Below are positions 10,700 through 23,130 of a stretch of 64,000 nt of DNA, piece by piece (the stretch's first letter is position 1; the number at the start of each line of letters is the position of its first letter). The DNA lies in NCBI GenBank assembly GCA_033557465.1, contig CM066033.1:232192109-232256108 (forward strand), in the 5' to 3' direction. A model generated the notes under the pieces. The model was given only the letters and a program-made list of their open reading frames with translations. It was not told the origin of the DNA and did not search any database. The DNA comes from Ichthyophis bannanicus (lineage: Eukaryota > Chordata > Amphibia > Gymnophiona > Ichthyophiidae). The position numbers and the translations under genes were made by a program.

Positions 10700-11015
10700 T
10701 GTTAAAATTCCTCCACTACATGACCTTTTAAATAACATTTCTGGCATGAGTAATTTCCCTATATCATCTTCAGTAAAGACCAATGCAAAGAATTCATTCA
10801 GTGTTTCTGCTATGGCCTTAACCTCTCTTGCTGTCCCTTTTCTCTTCTATCATCTGATGGTCCAACTGACTTCCACAGTTTTTTTGCTACAAAAGTATTT
10901 TAATTGTTTTTCATGTGTTTTTCCTTCCATGGCAAGCTTCTCTTCCAATTCTATCTTTGCCTACCTCATCAATACCTTGCATCAAACTTGCCAATGTTCT
11001 AAGGTCTCTGAGAAG
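10700..11015 (-). mobile_element. CR1 ORF2 linker fragment, inverted
   Basis: Its minus strand matches 21200-21480 of the better CR1 copy: the phrases for 'ggcaagttagatgcaaggca', 'ctttccatggaagc', 'gcaaaaaaactgtg' and 'gaatgaattctttgc' occur in order. Together with 10137-10697 this makes three adjacent CR1 pieces in alternating orientation. Confidence 0.75.
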
Positions 11016-11344
11016 GTGTGAGGGGGCCTCTGAAGTGGGCCCTTTACATTCTTCCAACCATCCCATGAAACCGGCTGCCTTTAAGATATTCTGCATGTTG
11101 CTACAGCTGGGAAAGCTCGAAGTTCTCGATCATGGCAACATGTGAAAAATACCTTGCCAGATTTAGATAAGGTATGCTGATGAGCCAAGAGCTCATCTCC
11201 AACCTGTAGATAAATTTTACTATAACAGGTATTAACTCATGAACATTTTCACAATTTAGTACATGAGAGCCTAGGAGAGAGAAAAATGTGTTTGGTCAAT
11301 ATTGAGCCGCAGTTGTCAGATTTCTTTTAAACACTGGCCGCCAT

Positions 11345-11960
11345 GGCTTAAAACTGGATATTTGCATTGGTATCTGGATTGAGGCCAGTGCTGAATATTG
11401 AGATACTGTGATCAGAGCCACCGCTATCCATGTAGCAGTGATAATCAGTACCATTATATAAATAGATGCTAACCAGTGCTGCTAACCAGATAAATGCCAA
11501 TGAATATTAACAAGTGTGATTATAAATATTAGGAAGGTATATCCAGAGGCAGCAGCTAGCCATCGCCACTGAATTTGAAATTTGGAAATTCAATACCGGG
11601 GCCATATCTGGCCACCAGCATAAAATATCTGGGTCGGCCAGACAGCAGCAAAGCTAACCAGGCAGTGGCCATATTCAGTCACTGTTCGATTGCTTCTGTG
11701 GCAAAAGTTAGACCAGGCTTTAAGGTGCCTAACATTCACTATTTGGGGATAACCGGGCAGCGGCTGAATATTGTCGCTGCCCAGTTATCCCTGGTTTTGC
11801 CCCCGCTCCGCCCCCGGAATGCCCTGATGCTAGCCAGATAGCATCGGAGCATTCAGTGGGGGGACTCAGGGATATTCAGTGTCACTGAGTATTCTGGTTA
11901 CCACGATTAACGTGTTAGCAGGTCTGCTAACCGCATTCATTGCTCTGAATATCGACCCCT
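11345..11960. repeat. interspersed repeat family B, copy 1
   Basis: Shares 'gataac(c/t)gggcagcggctgaatat', 'ccagttatcc', 'tgctagcc(a/g)g' and a terminal 'ccgcatt(c/a)atcgctctgaatat' with 40105-40473 and 42998-43030. Related 'ctgaatattcagc' phrases recur at 33700-34066 and 34480-36045. Probably a non-autonomous DNA transposon; it is recurrent enough to be a major local family. Confidence 0.7.
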
Positions 11961-14931
11961 AGGTGCTTATTTATTGCATAACATTTTCTGTCCATGTAAT
12001 ATCTCTAGGATTTAGACATATCTTCCTTCTGGGCCCTCTAGTTGCTTCCAAACTTCAAAGAGGGTTCTTTTATGAATCTGAGCCTTCTTTCAGGCATTTT
12101 CCTGTTAAAATACTTCTGAATTGTTAAATCCAAAGTCTCAAGTTTTATACAATAATAGTAATCATTTTCACTTGCAGAGACATAACACTTTCATTTCCTT
12201 CAATCAGTAGTACATAATCATGCTCAGATTTTCACATTACAATCATTCTTACACAGTCTGCTATTCAATACCTATTTTACATTTCTTTCTGATTTTCATG
12301 TTCATATATGTGTTTTTCCATCCATAACCTCCCTCCCTCCCTCACTTCTCCTCTCCTTACTCCTGACATCACAGGATTATCTATTAATTCTCATACCTGT
12401 GTTTATATCTCTCATCCTTGAAACCCATAAACTACCATCTGAAACAAGTTTCAGGGATGATATCCACAATCAGCTACAACACAATACCTGCTAACCACAA
12501 AACTCAGCAGTTCACATTGGGCTTAGAGTTCCCTAATCACTCAGTTTCCAAAACCATGCTCTTTTATGATTGATTGAACACTTGTTTGTTTAATGTCCCT
12601 AATTATTAACAAGTCACTATATGATTTGTTCTTGTATGCTTAATCCCAATTTGCTCTTTTCTGTATTTATTTTGTTTCAAGCCCAGTATCTCGGGCTTCT
12701 CTTTTACAAGCTGAGAGCTAATTCTCTCTCCACAGGAAAATCTCATGGCTTTTGCCTTGCACTTAAGCTCCTGCTGTGCACTTCCATCAGTAAACATGCT
12801 TGGGACTTCAGCATTACTCAGTCTTTCTCAATATTAATCGTTCACTAATGCAAATCTGATTTCTCTTGTTTGTTTTTCGCTTCTCAAATTTGGTAACGTT
12901 AAGCACTCGAAGGTTTCAACCACTGCGTCTGCCTGATCCCATTGATTTCTCCACTTAACAGATGCATGTTTGCAGACATATTATTCTATACTAGAATAAT
13001 CTAGGCTGTAGTGGCCATTCATGTGTCATCCTTTTCACTTCTACTCTTCATCAACATGGCTCGATTTTGTTGTGCAATATGTTAGCACCAGTGTTCCTAT
13101 TCAGCAGTCCTCCTTCATGTAATACCATAAGTATTGTTGCTTCAAAGTATATTGTTCTTTAGTTGACTTTATTCTAATTGTGTGCCTTTTATTAGGTTCA
13201 GACATTTCTGGCTTGGAATTGTTGTCCTGCAGCAGCATATGTATCTTCTTATACTGATTTCCAACTTCCATTGTCTCCAGTTTCCAGCAGATCTTTTCCA
13301 GACCTTGTTTTACTCATGGGGAAGTTCTGCCCTCATAGTAAATCATAGCTGTTGTACATCATGCTCAGATTTCAGTTCTCAATTTTGCAGAGGTCTGTAA
13401 TTCCCAGCTAAAGTATACAGACTCCCCTTCAGTTATCAGGTCTTCTTAAATTACACTGGGTTCCTTACTTGTACGCTTCCAAACTTCTTCAGCCAAACAG
13501 CATGCTTAAAGTTTCTCATAATAAAGGTATAAACAAGCTATCAAGAGTAATGCCATTAAAGTCAGTCAATTTCCACAACGATTAGTTTTACTTACAGCCA
13601 GTTTACGGTTTGCAGTCTTATTCCATGGGAAGCTTGTTGATGAAGTGTTTTTATTCTATTGGCTCTTTGAACGCTTATGTTTCTGCAAGTCTTACACCTT
13701 TGCCAGAAGCTATATTGTGAATCTGATGCACCTGTGAAGCTCCATGCAAGGTGGGGGTCATAGCATGCCTATTTTCTGAAACAAGTCCTTCCTTTTCAGC
13801 ACCGTGCCATTATTTTCCCTTTGTTGGCAAAGTACAGGATTCTGGAAATTACAGTGCATGATCAATTGTTATCCCCTTTCAACACCCCACCCAAAGCATT
13901 CACGCCACCTTCACTGATATATCTTCTAGTTTAACCCCCTAGTGTTCTGCTCAGCTTGTGATTCATTTGTGACAATTCCTGATCTTTAATTGCTTCTGGA
14001 AGCTATATCAAGTGAATGTTTCATCTTCCATGATTTGCTTGATATTCTAGTAGCTTCTTATTTTGAGCCTATAACTCTGCTGCTCACTAGGGATATGCAT
14101 TCTATAGTGCACACTTGGTTCGTTGGTGAGACTGTATATACACTATTCCTATTCATGATGTGGATATCTGAAAATGGCCATTCAGATGTTCCCATCACAT
14201 CCATCCACAAGAGCCATTTTAGAACAGCCGAACACGGCATATAGGAGCATAGCAAAGATGTCTGGGGCAGTCCAGGAAAGATATACACGTGCACCCAATT
14301 TTAGAACAGGGCTGCAAGTTTACAACTAGCAGCAGACATGCCCAAGTCCATACCTCCTCGTGGGCATGAAAAGACATTGGAAATGTGCTCATTGCTGTCA
14401 GCTATCAACAGTACAAGAAAGAGGAGAATGGCCCCTCAATCCCACAATATATTCATCAACTCAAAAAAAACCTTTTGTCCCACTGCTGCAAGTCTCCGTG
14501 TCTAAATGTGTGTGGTAATATATAGACATGCATATCCCAAAATGCCAATGCTGGCAAGTCTGTGGCCAATAGCACTAATGTCCATATCTTGCACATGCAT
14601 GTGGCTGAAATCAATTGGTTTTCTGCATGTGTCTGGCCCCGTCCCTCTCTATATTGCAGCAGACATTTTTATCTTTTGGGAGGTGAATTTAGATAGTGTT
14701 TACATGTGTCCACCTTCACAGCTACCCCTTACACAGAACCTTAGATATCCCAGGACTACCAAAAGGGACTGCTACAGCTGGAAAAATATCTGCACTTTTA
14801 AGTATTTATCTTTTGGAATATACTCTAAACCTTGGGGGAAAAGGGAATTCTTTGGGTTAAAGCTGATAAATCTGTGTATTTTAGAATTCAGTGTTTTTGC
14901 AGAGTCTTAGTACCACCAGAAAGCTTTTCAT
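11961..14931. other. no recognisable feature in about 3 kb
   Basis: T-rich unique-looking sequence. ORFs up to 134 codons (14506-14910) occur but none has a recognisable motif. I cannot assign any gene or repeat here. Confidence 0.5.
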
Positions 14932-15099
14932 TTAAATCCAATCAGAGTATAGCTTAGCATAGAAAATAAAATAGAGTAAATAATCACTGAAATACATTTG
15001 TTTCTAGAGAGCTTTTTATTTAAATCAAGTTAAGGTATAGCTTAGCATACAAATAGAATAAATAGTCTCTGAGTAGAAAGAAAGAAATTTGTTTCTAGT
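14932..15099. repeat. tandem duplication of a 78-90 bp unit
   Basis: Two adjacent units (14932-15009 and 15010-15099) share 'agcttttyatttaaatc', 'gtatagcttagcata', 'agaataaatag' type text and both end 'aaatttgtttctag' or close to it. They have diverged by several substitutions and a roughly 12 base length difference. Confidence 0.8.
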
Positions 15100-15544
15100 G
15101 ACCTTTACAAAAAGACTATCCAGTTAGGCGTGAAGTTGTCTTAAATAGGTGTTAAAGCCAAGTGACAGATCAAAGGGGCAATTTGAAAGGCTCCCTCTAT
15201 CAAACCAAGGGCTGTGTAAATCGTCCAGTAAATTAGTAAGACATTACCTTAGAAGCACAGGTCTGGGCACTGTGTAGCCAGCTTTTATTAAGTCTTCTTT
15301 CTCTTCCACCCACTCACACCGACCCCCACACCCCAGGGATAAGCTTAGCTTTATAGGCTCTTAAACCTATTAAAGAGATGGAGGTACCCATATTCACTTT
15401 CAGGTGCAGCTGGTTATCCTCATCAGGAATAGATTAACTAATCTCAGGTCCTTAATTAATCTTGAGATGAACAACGTCAATTAAACATATTAGGTACAAT
15501 TGTATTAGTATAAGAAATACTGGATTTCTGTAACAGCATATACC
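15100..15544. other. no recognisable feature
   Basis: Nothing I can name; a C-rich patch lies near 15310-15340. Confidence 0.5.
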
Positions 15545-15835
15545 AAGGAATCCCTAAACATGCACTTTCCAAACTACAAATGACCCAACACACCACAGCA
15601 TGCACCATAGCAAAAATGAGCAACCGCATTACCCCAATTTTAATAATCTACATTGGCTACCTGTACACAGCCGAATCAAATATATATCAACTATGATCAT
15701 ATTCAAAACTTTACATGACCAAACATCAACATATCTAAAGTCCCTCATTCACACAGAACAATCAACAGAAAAAGGCACACATGCAACCAGAACCTTCTCG
15801 ACCTATCAGCTGAAATAATATGAAGAAACCAAAAT
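15545..15835 (+). pseudogene. LINE reverse transcriptase C-terminal fragment
   Basis: An ORF at 15600-15818 contains 'NLHWLPVHSRIKY' followed by 'IIFKTLHDQ', the signature found just after the reverse transcriptase core in CR1/L2-type LINEs (compare 'LHWLPIQARITFKTLLLAFKAHKG' region encoded near 18108-18170). It is truncated at both ends and distinct from the next LINE. Confidence 0.75.
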
Positions 15836-16029
15836 ACTCACAACAGGGTCTTCACTTACGCACTGGATCTATAGAATGCAATCCCCAATGACCTCTGAGA
15901 AACACATGGACTAACAAAATTCCACAAAGATCTAGATATTACCATTCAAAGAACACTTCAACAACTAAATGGTGGCTCCAAATGCAGCAGAAGAATTTAT
16001 GGGCACATACAACACAAAGCATCACGTTC
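15836..16029. other. short spacer, no feature
   Basis: A-rich sequence of uncertain origin; may be decayed LINE. Confidence 0.4.
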
Positions 16030-18743
16030 TATATCCTTAGAACTTAGGAGACATTAACTTACCATCCCTACAAGACAATCAATCTAACGCCTTTATAGAT
16101 GCACTAGAAACTCTAGGATACAAGCAAGTAGTACAACAAGCTACGCACATAAAAGGCAACATCCTTGACCTCATATTTGTCCCACAATCAGCACACAATC
16201 AACCTCAAAACATTCTATTATCAATCACAGCAGTCCCATGGTCAGACCATAAGCTCATTATGTTCCAGATTCCCACTCAAAATAAACAATATTCAAACGA
16301 CAAGGACCTAAACAAATACTCAAATACTACATCCAGATGCTTCCAACCTTTTAACAGGGAACGGATCCTTGTTGTAACTGATGCACTCTTCAAAGACTCT
16401 ACCCTAAACTTGGAAGAGATTATCACTTCTTGGAATAACAGACTCAACCTCATTTCATCGCGCCCACCTAGAAACAAGTCCTCAAGGAAAAAAGCTTTGG
16501 CACCATGGTTTACATCAGAACTGAAAGAATCCCTAAAATTACTACGAAAACTAGAGAAGAGATGGAGGAGGTCACACACCAACAGCAATCAAACTGCATA
16601 CATGCAACATCTTGATGCTCACTGTAAAGCCATCTCAGAAAAAATGAAACTATATCACACTGACACCCTGAGACGTGCTCTAAATAAACCCCACGACCTA
16701 TTTACTCTTGTCAAGAAACTAGCCAAAGAACCGTCACCTGAACATCAGTGTGAAATCAACCCGCAAGAATACGCTTTTTACATACAATCTAAGATGTGCT
16801 GCACAAATAAAATTACAATACCCCCTACCCCAATTACTCAGGGGCACCCATCTCCTTTAGTATCATTCACCACTCCTTCCTTGAAACTGATTGAAGATAT
16901 TATCTCATCTCTCAACGTATCCACAGCACACACTGATCCTTGCCCAGCCTTCTGGATAAAGGATCTTCGCAAAGAGCTTGTTCCAATAATATCCAAGATC
17001 ATAAGGCTATCATTCGACACCAGCTCATTCCCTGTTGCCCTCAAACAGACATCTATAAGACCTTTACTGAAAAACCTCAAATTAGATCCACAAAAAACAG
17101 ACTCATATAGACCCATTTCCAGCATACCCACGCTTGCAAAAATAATTGAAAAAATAGCCTACAGACAACTGCAAGACCATATTGACACTGAAGCGCCTTT
17201 GGATACTTGTCAACATGGATTCAGAGAATCGCACGGGTCGAGACGCTCCTTACTTCTCTCCTCAACAGCCTAAACTCTGGTATCGATAACATCAAACAGG
17301 GTTTTGTTCTTATCTTTTTAGATATTGCGGCTGCTTTTGATTCGGTCTGTCACGATCTTCTTACTATCCGCCTAAGAGAGAAGGGCCTTTGTGGAAATGC
17401 TCTTGAATGGTGTAACTCATACCTCTCAGATAGATGGCAGCATGTTCGATCAAATGGAGAAACATCAGATCCCTTCCATCAAGGACAAGGAGTCCCGCAA
17501 GGATCCTCTTTATCATCATTACTATTTAACATATACATGCAACCTATATGTAACATCATCAGATCCTTCAATGTCAACTGTATGATCTATGCTGATGACG
17601 TGTTATTATATATGCCGTTCTGCATAGATAAGATGAACCTCACCCCCATAACCAATTGTTTTAATTCCATATCAAATTGGCTACTGACTCAAAATCTCAG
17701 AATTCAGCATAAAAAAACGGAAGTTCTTTTTATCTCAAGGAATACTAAGTTCATACCACCTACATTCCTTGAGGTTCAAGATGCCAAGCTGCAAGTAAAA
17801 TCCCATATCCCATACCTTGGAGTGACTCTGGATCAAAAACTGGACATGAAGTACCACATAGCCAACACAGTAAGGGCAGTTTATTTCAAGATTCGCTCCC
17901 TCAGACATCTCCGACAACTGATTGATCCGGATGATTTCCGAACTGTCTACCAGGCTCTAATTATTCCCCATTTTGACTATGCTAACTCCATATTACAAGG
18001 GCTCCCCCAATCTACTCTAAACCCACTTCAACTAGCCTTGAACAGTGCAGCAAGAGTGCTTTTTGGGGTACCTAAAAGAGAACATGTAACACCTCTTCTT
18101 AAACAACTTCATTGGCTTCCTATTCAAGCGAGAATCACCTTCAAGACTCTGCTCCTGGCCTTTAAAGCTCACAAAGGCCTCGCTCCCTCCTCATTATCAG
18201 AAATGATCCAACCAATCACTCCCAACAGACTAAGAAGAACCACGGAATTAAATATGCTAATGGTACCAAAAGAGACTTTAAGATACAACTCTACAACAGT
18301 AAGCCGATCCTTCAGTTTATGCGCTCCAAAACTTTGGAACACCCTTCCATCACACATTAGGGCCATCTCTGATCTCATCCAGTTCAAGAAGGCCTTGAAA
18401 CATCACCTTTTCATCAATTACTTCCCAGAGGACATAGAAACACAGGCACACTCAAATAGCAACAACCCCTTTCTGACCACGTAACCTCTGCTGACCCAAC
18501 AACACATTACACCACTTTCCCATATTAACAAGGATCTTTTCAGACAATATGTCTTCCGAATGTAAATCATTTCTCTGACTGCTATTTGTTGTAAATAACT
18601 ACCCCGGTTATCCAAGTTATTGTTCCTGTTATATGTAAAAACCAGATAAATGTAACTTGTCTGAAGTTTTCTTGTTCTCTGTAAACCGCGCTGATAACGA
18701 ATAGTGCGGTATATAAAAGATGTTAATAAATAAATAAATAAAT
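16030..18743 (+). mobile_element. CR1/L2-superfamily LINE, 5'-truncated, best preserved in the window
   Basis: The element starts inside the endonuclease domain and reaches a 3' UTR ending 'gtaaaccgcgctgataacgaatagtgcggtatataaaa' and an ATAA-repeat tail (18725-18743). The 3' stem-like end recurs at 18885-18965, 20430-20512, 39815-39898 and, inverted, at 31528, 38890 and 49980, and in the tails of the tRNA-SINEs. The 5' truncation is typical of target-primed insertion. No target duplication was identified. Confidence 0.88.
16040..18484 (+). pseudogene. LINE ORF2: endonuclease end and reverse transcriptase, one frameshift
   Basis: The family protein nicks the target DNA and copies its RNA there. 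The end of an APE-type endonuclease is readable (GDINLPS near 16050 and SDHKLI near 16245). A continuous frame runs 16260-17273, then a second frame 17207-18484; one frameshift between about 17207 and 17270 separates them. Reverse transcriptase motifs are intact: FLDIAAAFDS near 17315, GVPQGSSLSSLLFNIY near 17490 and YADDVLLY near 17590, including both catalytic Asp. The C-terminal 'LHWLPIQARI' and 'LWNTLPSHIR' blocks follow. Only one lesion in about 800 codons implies a younger copy than its neighbours. Confidence 0.88.
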
Positions 18744-18884
18744 CCTCCTCCCAACATGACATCCCCCCTGGTTTAATTTGTAAATATTTTCTGATTTGTA
18801 AATAAATATGTTACAAATGATAACTATAGTCTATAGTTTATAACTATAACATTCAATGCTGTTAAAGATTCAGAAGTTCCAAAT

Positions 18885-18965
18885 AAACCTATTAAATTTG
18901 AGTTCCATATAAACCGCCTTGATTCCCAGATAAGGCAGTACAAAAAATTGTTTTTGAATAAATAA
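18885..18965 (+). mobile_element. LINE 3' tail, strongly truncated
   Basis: 'ccatataaaccgccttgattcccagataaggcagtac ... gaataaataag' is a diverged copy of the 3' end at 18680-18742. Only about 80 bases remain. Confidence 0.65.
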
Positions 18966-19039
18966 GTATTCCCAGCAAAGTAAGTAATAGGCAACTTAAA
19001 TACCTAAACAAAAAATTCAAACTAAGATGCCGACTGCAG

Positions 19040-19930
19040 TCCAGCAGCAAGATGGGGGCTTTTCAGTCTTTTGCATTGAGTCTCACAAGTACGATTTTCT
19101 CCCAGTTGGTGAAGGATCTTATGTGTGCACTAGATACAAGGAGCTCTTTGCTCTCGGAGAACAATCCAATTTCTGGAGGCTACAGTAGCAGACTTGGAGG
19201 ACATAAGGAAGACAGAGGTATATAGATGAGACCTACAGAGACGTAGTACTGAAGTCCCACCACCAGTCTAGCAGCCTCCCTGTTGTCATGGAGTTGAAAG
19301 GTCACATGACAGGAGAGCATCACTCTGGGATGGCAGGAAGTGATCCTGTAACTAGGATCTGACCTCCATGTGATGTAAAACCATTCACACAGAGGAGGTT
19401 TCTCCAGTGCCATGTGTCCACGAGGGAAGGGTTAGGGTGTCTGTTGTAGTTTGTGATTCGATCATAGGGCATGTAGATAGCTGGGTGGCTGGTGGACATG
19501 AGGATCGTCTGGTAAGAAGCCTGCCTGATGTGAAGGTAGCAGACTTCACGCATCACCTAGACAAGGTTTTAGATAGTACTGAGGAGGAGTCTGCCGTCTT
19601 GGTGCATGTTGGTACCTATGATATAGGAAAGTGTGGGAGAGAGATTCTGGAGCCAAATGTAGGCTTTTAAGTAGGAACTTGAAATCCAGAACTTCCAGTG
19701 GAGCATTCTGAGAAATGCTTCCTGTTTAATGCGCAGGACACAAAATTCAAAACAGAACTCCGGAGTCTCAAAGCGTAGATGATATGATGGTACAAGGAAG
19801 AGGATTTTGGATTTGAGAACTGGCAACGTTCTAGGGAAAGGAGGGGCTTTTTCAAAAAAATGGGCTCCACCTTAACTGATATTGAACCAGGCTGCTGGCA
19901 TTAACCTTTAAAAAGGAGAAATCTAGTTTA
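19040..19930 (+). pseudogene. CR1 ORF1 with esterase (SGNH-type) domain, broken
   Basis: The first part reads 'FLPVGEGSYVCT' and 'KELFALGEQ' type text, as in the cysteine-rich N-terminus of CR1 ORF1. An ORF at 19407-19670 holds the esterase part: VVCDSIIGHVDSW (family GDS changed to CDS), 'LPDVKVADFTHHLDKVLDS', and VHVGTYDIGK, where the family has Gly-Thr-Asn-Asp. Relics of the C-terminal catalytic part continue to about 19900. In CR1 this protein is the RNA-binding/accessory partner; the hydrolase role is not well understood. Frameshifts at several points make it inactive. Confidence 0.8.
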
Positions 19931-20154
19931 AAAGCTGCTCTAATAGGGGAAAGTCGACAATCGCTCAAGAGTGCATGGTTGGGAAGGATGTATCCTCGAA
20001 GGATACTAGCAAAAGACTGAAGTTAGGGCATATCAACAGAGAGGTTCCAATAAAGACAAAAGTAACCCAAATGCTCTTAAGTACAGAGCAGACAGAGCTT
20101 AAAGATTCCAAATTACCCCTGCCTACCAATAACCAGATTAATATGATTAAAATA

Positions 20155-23007
20155 CAACCTCTAAAATGCTTGTGTGCAAATGCTAGAAGTCTAAAAAATA
20201 AGATAAGCAAGTTAGAATATATAGCACTAAGTGAGAGGTTAGATATGAATGATATCTCTGAGACCTGATGGAAGAAGGACAACCAGTGGAACACTGTGAT
20301 ACCTGGGTATACATTATATCGCAATGATAGAGCAGATCATGTTGGTGGCGGCGTTGCGCTCTCTGTTAAAAAAAGGATCAAGTTACACAGGATTAAGGTT
20401 TTGCAGGAAAAAAAAATCATTTTCCAAGCAGCATTTGATGTATTGTAAACCACTCAGATGCCTGTGTGTTGAGCAGTATATTAAAAACTGAATAAAGATG
20501 AATAAAAATACACTGTAAAATCTCTATGTATCGAAATTCCATGTAAAAATGGGAAGGCAATAGCTGTGTGGATGTATTATTGACTGCTTGGCCAAAATGA
20601 ACAAATGGATGATGAAATGCTCAAAGAAATCAGGGAAGCTAACAAAAGTTACAACACAGTAATAATGGGTGACTTCATTTACCCTGGTATTGACTGGGTC
20701 AGTGTCATGGCAGGACATGCTAGGGAGATAGTTTCTAGAAGAAATAAATGACTACTTCTTGGAGCAGCTGGTTCATGAACTGACAAGAGGGGAAGTCATT
20801 TTGGATCTAGTTCTTAGTGGAACACAAGATCTGGTTCAAGAGATAATGGTGTTGGGGCCAAAATAGTGATAATAGCATGATCGCATTTGATTTTATAAAT
20901 GGAGGAAAGACAGCAAGGAAATCCACAGTACTACCTTTTAACTTTCAAAAGGGAAACTATGATAAAATGAGGAAAATAGGAAAAAAATAAAAGGGCAGGT
21001 GTAAAGATTAAAGATTTTTCATCAAGCATCAATTGTATCTTGGAAGCTCAGACCAGATATATTCTATGCTTTAAGAAAAGTGGAAGGAAGACCAAAAACT
21101 GCCAGCATAGTTTAAAAGTGAGGTCGGAGAGGCTGTTGTAGCCAAAAAAAGCATTTTTCAGGAAATGGAAAAGGAGCCAAATGACAAAAACTGGAAAAGA
21201 ACAGTAAGTACTGGCAAGTTAGATGCAAGGCACTGATAAGGCAGGTATAGAGAGAATTTCAATAAAAGCTTTCCATGGAAGCAAAAATACATAATAAAAA
21301 CTTTAAGTACATTTATAGCAAAAAAAACTGTGAAAGAGTCATTTGGACCATTAGATGATAGAGGGGTAAAAGGGCCACTAAGAGGGGACAGGCCATAAAG
21401 GAGAGACTGAATGAATTCTTTGCTTTGGTCTTTACTGAAGAAAATTTGGGAAGTTACCCATGACTGAAATGGTATTTAAAGGTGATGCCTTGGAAGAATT
21501 GAAAGAAATATCAATAAACCGGGAAGATGTATTACAACCGTTTGATAAACTAAAGAGTAGCAAATCACCTGGACCGGATGGTATACATCTGAGTGTGCTG
21601 AAAGAACTGAAATATGAGATTTCAGATCTGCTGTTAGTAATCTGCTAGCTATCACTAAAACCATCTATAATACCTGAAGATTGGGGAATGGCTAATGTAA
21701 AGCCAATTTTAAAAAAGGGTTTCAGGGGTGATCCAGGAAACTATAGACCAGTGAGATTGACATCAGTACCAGGCAAAATGGTACCAACCATTATAAAGAA
21801 TAAAATTACTGAACATGTAGATAGTCATGGTTTAATGGAAGAAAGCCAACATGACTTTAACCAAGGAAGGTCTTGTCTTATTAAGGTGTGAATAAACAGG
21901 TAGCCGGTCGATATAATGCATCTGGATTTTTAGAAAACCTTTGACAAGGTCCCTCATGAGATACTCTTGGTGAAATTAAAAAGTCATGGTATATGAGACA
22001 GTGTACTATTGTGGATCAGGAAATGGTTAAAAGATAGAAAGCAGAGAGTTGGACCAATCTTCCCAATGTAGAATGGTGAATAGTGGAGTACCCCAGGGAT
22101 CTATGCTGGGTCCGTTGTTTTTTGAAATATTCATAAATGACCTGGAAATTTGAATGACGAGCGAGGTAATCAAATTTGCAGATGACGCAATATTATTCAA
22201 AGTTCTTAAAACTCAAGAGGATAGTGAAAAATTGCGAGAGGACCTTGATAAATTGAAAGACTGAATGTTCAAATGGAAGATGAAATTTAAAATTGACAAG
22301 TGCAAATTTATGCACATAGAACAACAACAACGCAAATTATGGTTACATTATGCAAGGTTCCACATTAGGAACCACCACCCAGGAAAAAGGATTTAGGCAT
22401 CACCGTGGATAACACTTTGAAACCCTCCGTCCAGCGTGCAGCAGCGGCCAAGAAAGCAATTAGAATGCTCAGAATCATAAGGAAAGGAATGGAGGATAAA
22501 ACCAAGGATATTATAATGCCTCTGTATCGTTCCATGGTGCGACCACACCTTGAATATTGTATGCAATTCTGGTCACCGTATCTTAAAAAGGAAACAGTGG
22601 AATTAGAAAAGGTACAGAGAAGAGCCACCAAAATGATAAAGGGGATGGAAGGATACCCCTATAAGGAGAGGCGTAAAAGGTTAGGGCTCTTCAACCTGGA
22701 AAAGAAACAGCTGACGGCAGAAATGATAGAGCTCTATAAATTAATGAATGGAATGCAACGGGTAAACGTAGATCGATTATTTATGCCATCAAAAAGTAGA
22801 AAGACTAGGGGACATGCAATGAAGCTACAGTGTAACCCGTTTAAGACTAATAAGAAAAAAATATCTTTTCACTCAATGTGTAATCAAACTCTGGCATTCA
22901 TTAAATCCGTTAGTGTAGCTGGGTTTAAAAAAGGTTTGGGAAAGATCCATAAACCATTATTAAAGAGGACCCGGGAAATCCTCTGCTTGCCTCAATACAA
23001 GCACTGA
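20155..23007 (+). pseudogene. CR1 ORF2: endonuclease and reverse transcriptase, multiply broken
   Basis: APE endonuclease start: 'CANARSLKNKISKLEYIALSER' region at 20170-20240, then 'GYTLYRNDRADHVGGGVALSV' region to 20370. After the tail insertion, the domain resumes at about 20515. Reverse transcriptase fingers are readable at 21460-21648 (KSPGPDGIH) and 21688-21891 (GDPGNYRPVRLTS). The palm FADDAILF lies near 22173 but is surrounded by stops. The C-terminal 200 codons (22405-23007) are open, with VRPHLEYC and VQRRATKMIKG. Long dead as a whole. Confidence 0.85.
20412..20515 (+). mobile_element. minimal LINE-tail insertion inside CR1 endonuclease
   Basis: Comparison with copy 1 (9290-9330) shows about 100 extra bases between 'ttttgcaggaaaa' and 'atacactgtaaaatc'. 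The extra sequence ends 'gtaaaccactcagatgcctgtgtgttgagcagtatatt ... gaataaagatgaataaaa', a LINE 3' end. A possible AAAAAT-type duplication flanks it. Confidence 0.7.
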
Positions 23008-23130
23008 GGAACCTGTGTCTTTTTGGGAAACTGATAGGTATTTGTGACCTGGATTGGCCACTGTTGGAAGCAAGATACTGGGCTTGATGGACCTTGATCT
23101 GACCCAGTATGGCATATCTTATGTTCCGAT

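Larger units (their letters stand above)
19030..23125 (+). mobile_element. CR1 LINE, near full length but decayed
   Basis: Runs from ORF1 to the CR1-type 3' terminus ('gatggaccttgatctgacccagtatggcatatcttatgttc'). ORF1 and ORF2 are both recognisable in order. It serves as the reference for the other CR1 pieces here. A short LINE tail is inserted at about 20412-20515. Confidence 0.88.

Noticed and set aside
14506..14910. 134-codon ORF as a host gene
   Set aside because: No recognisable domain, no neighbouring exon signals I could support, and low-complexity hydrophobic text; left as unassigned.
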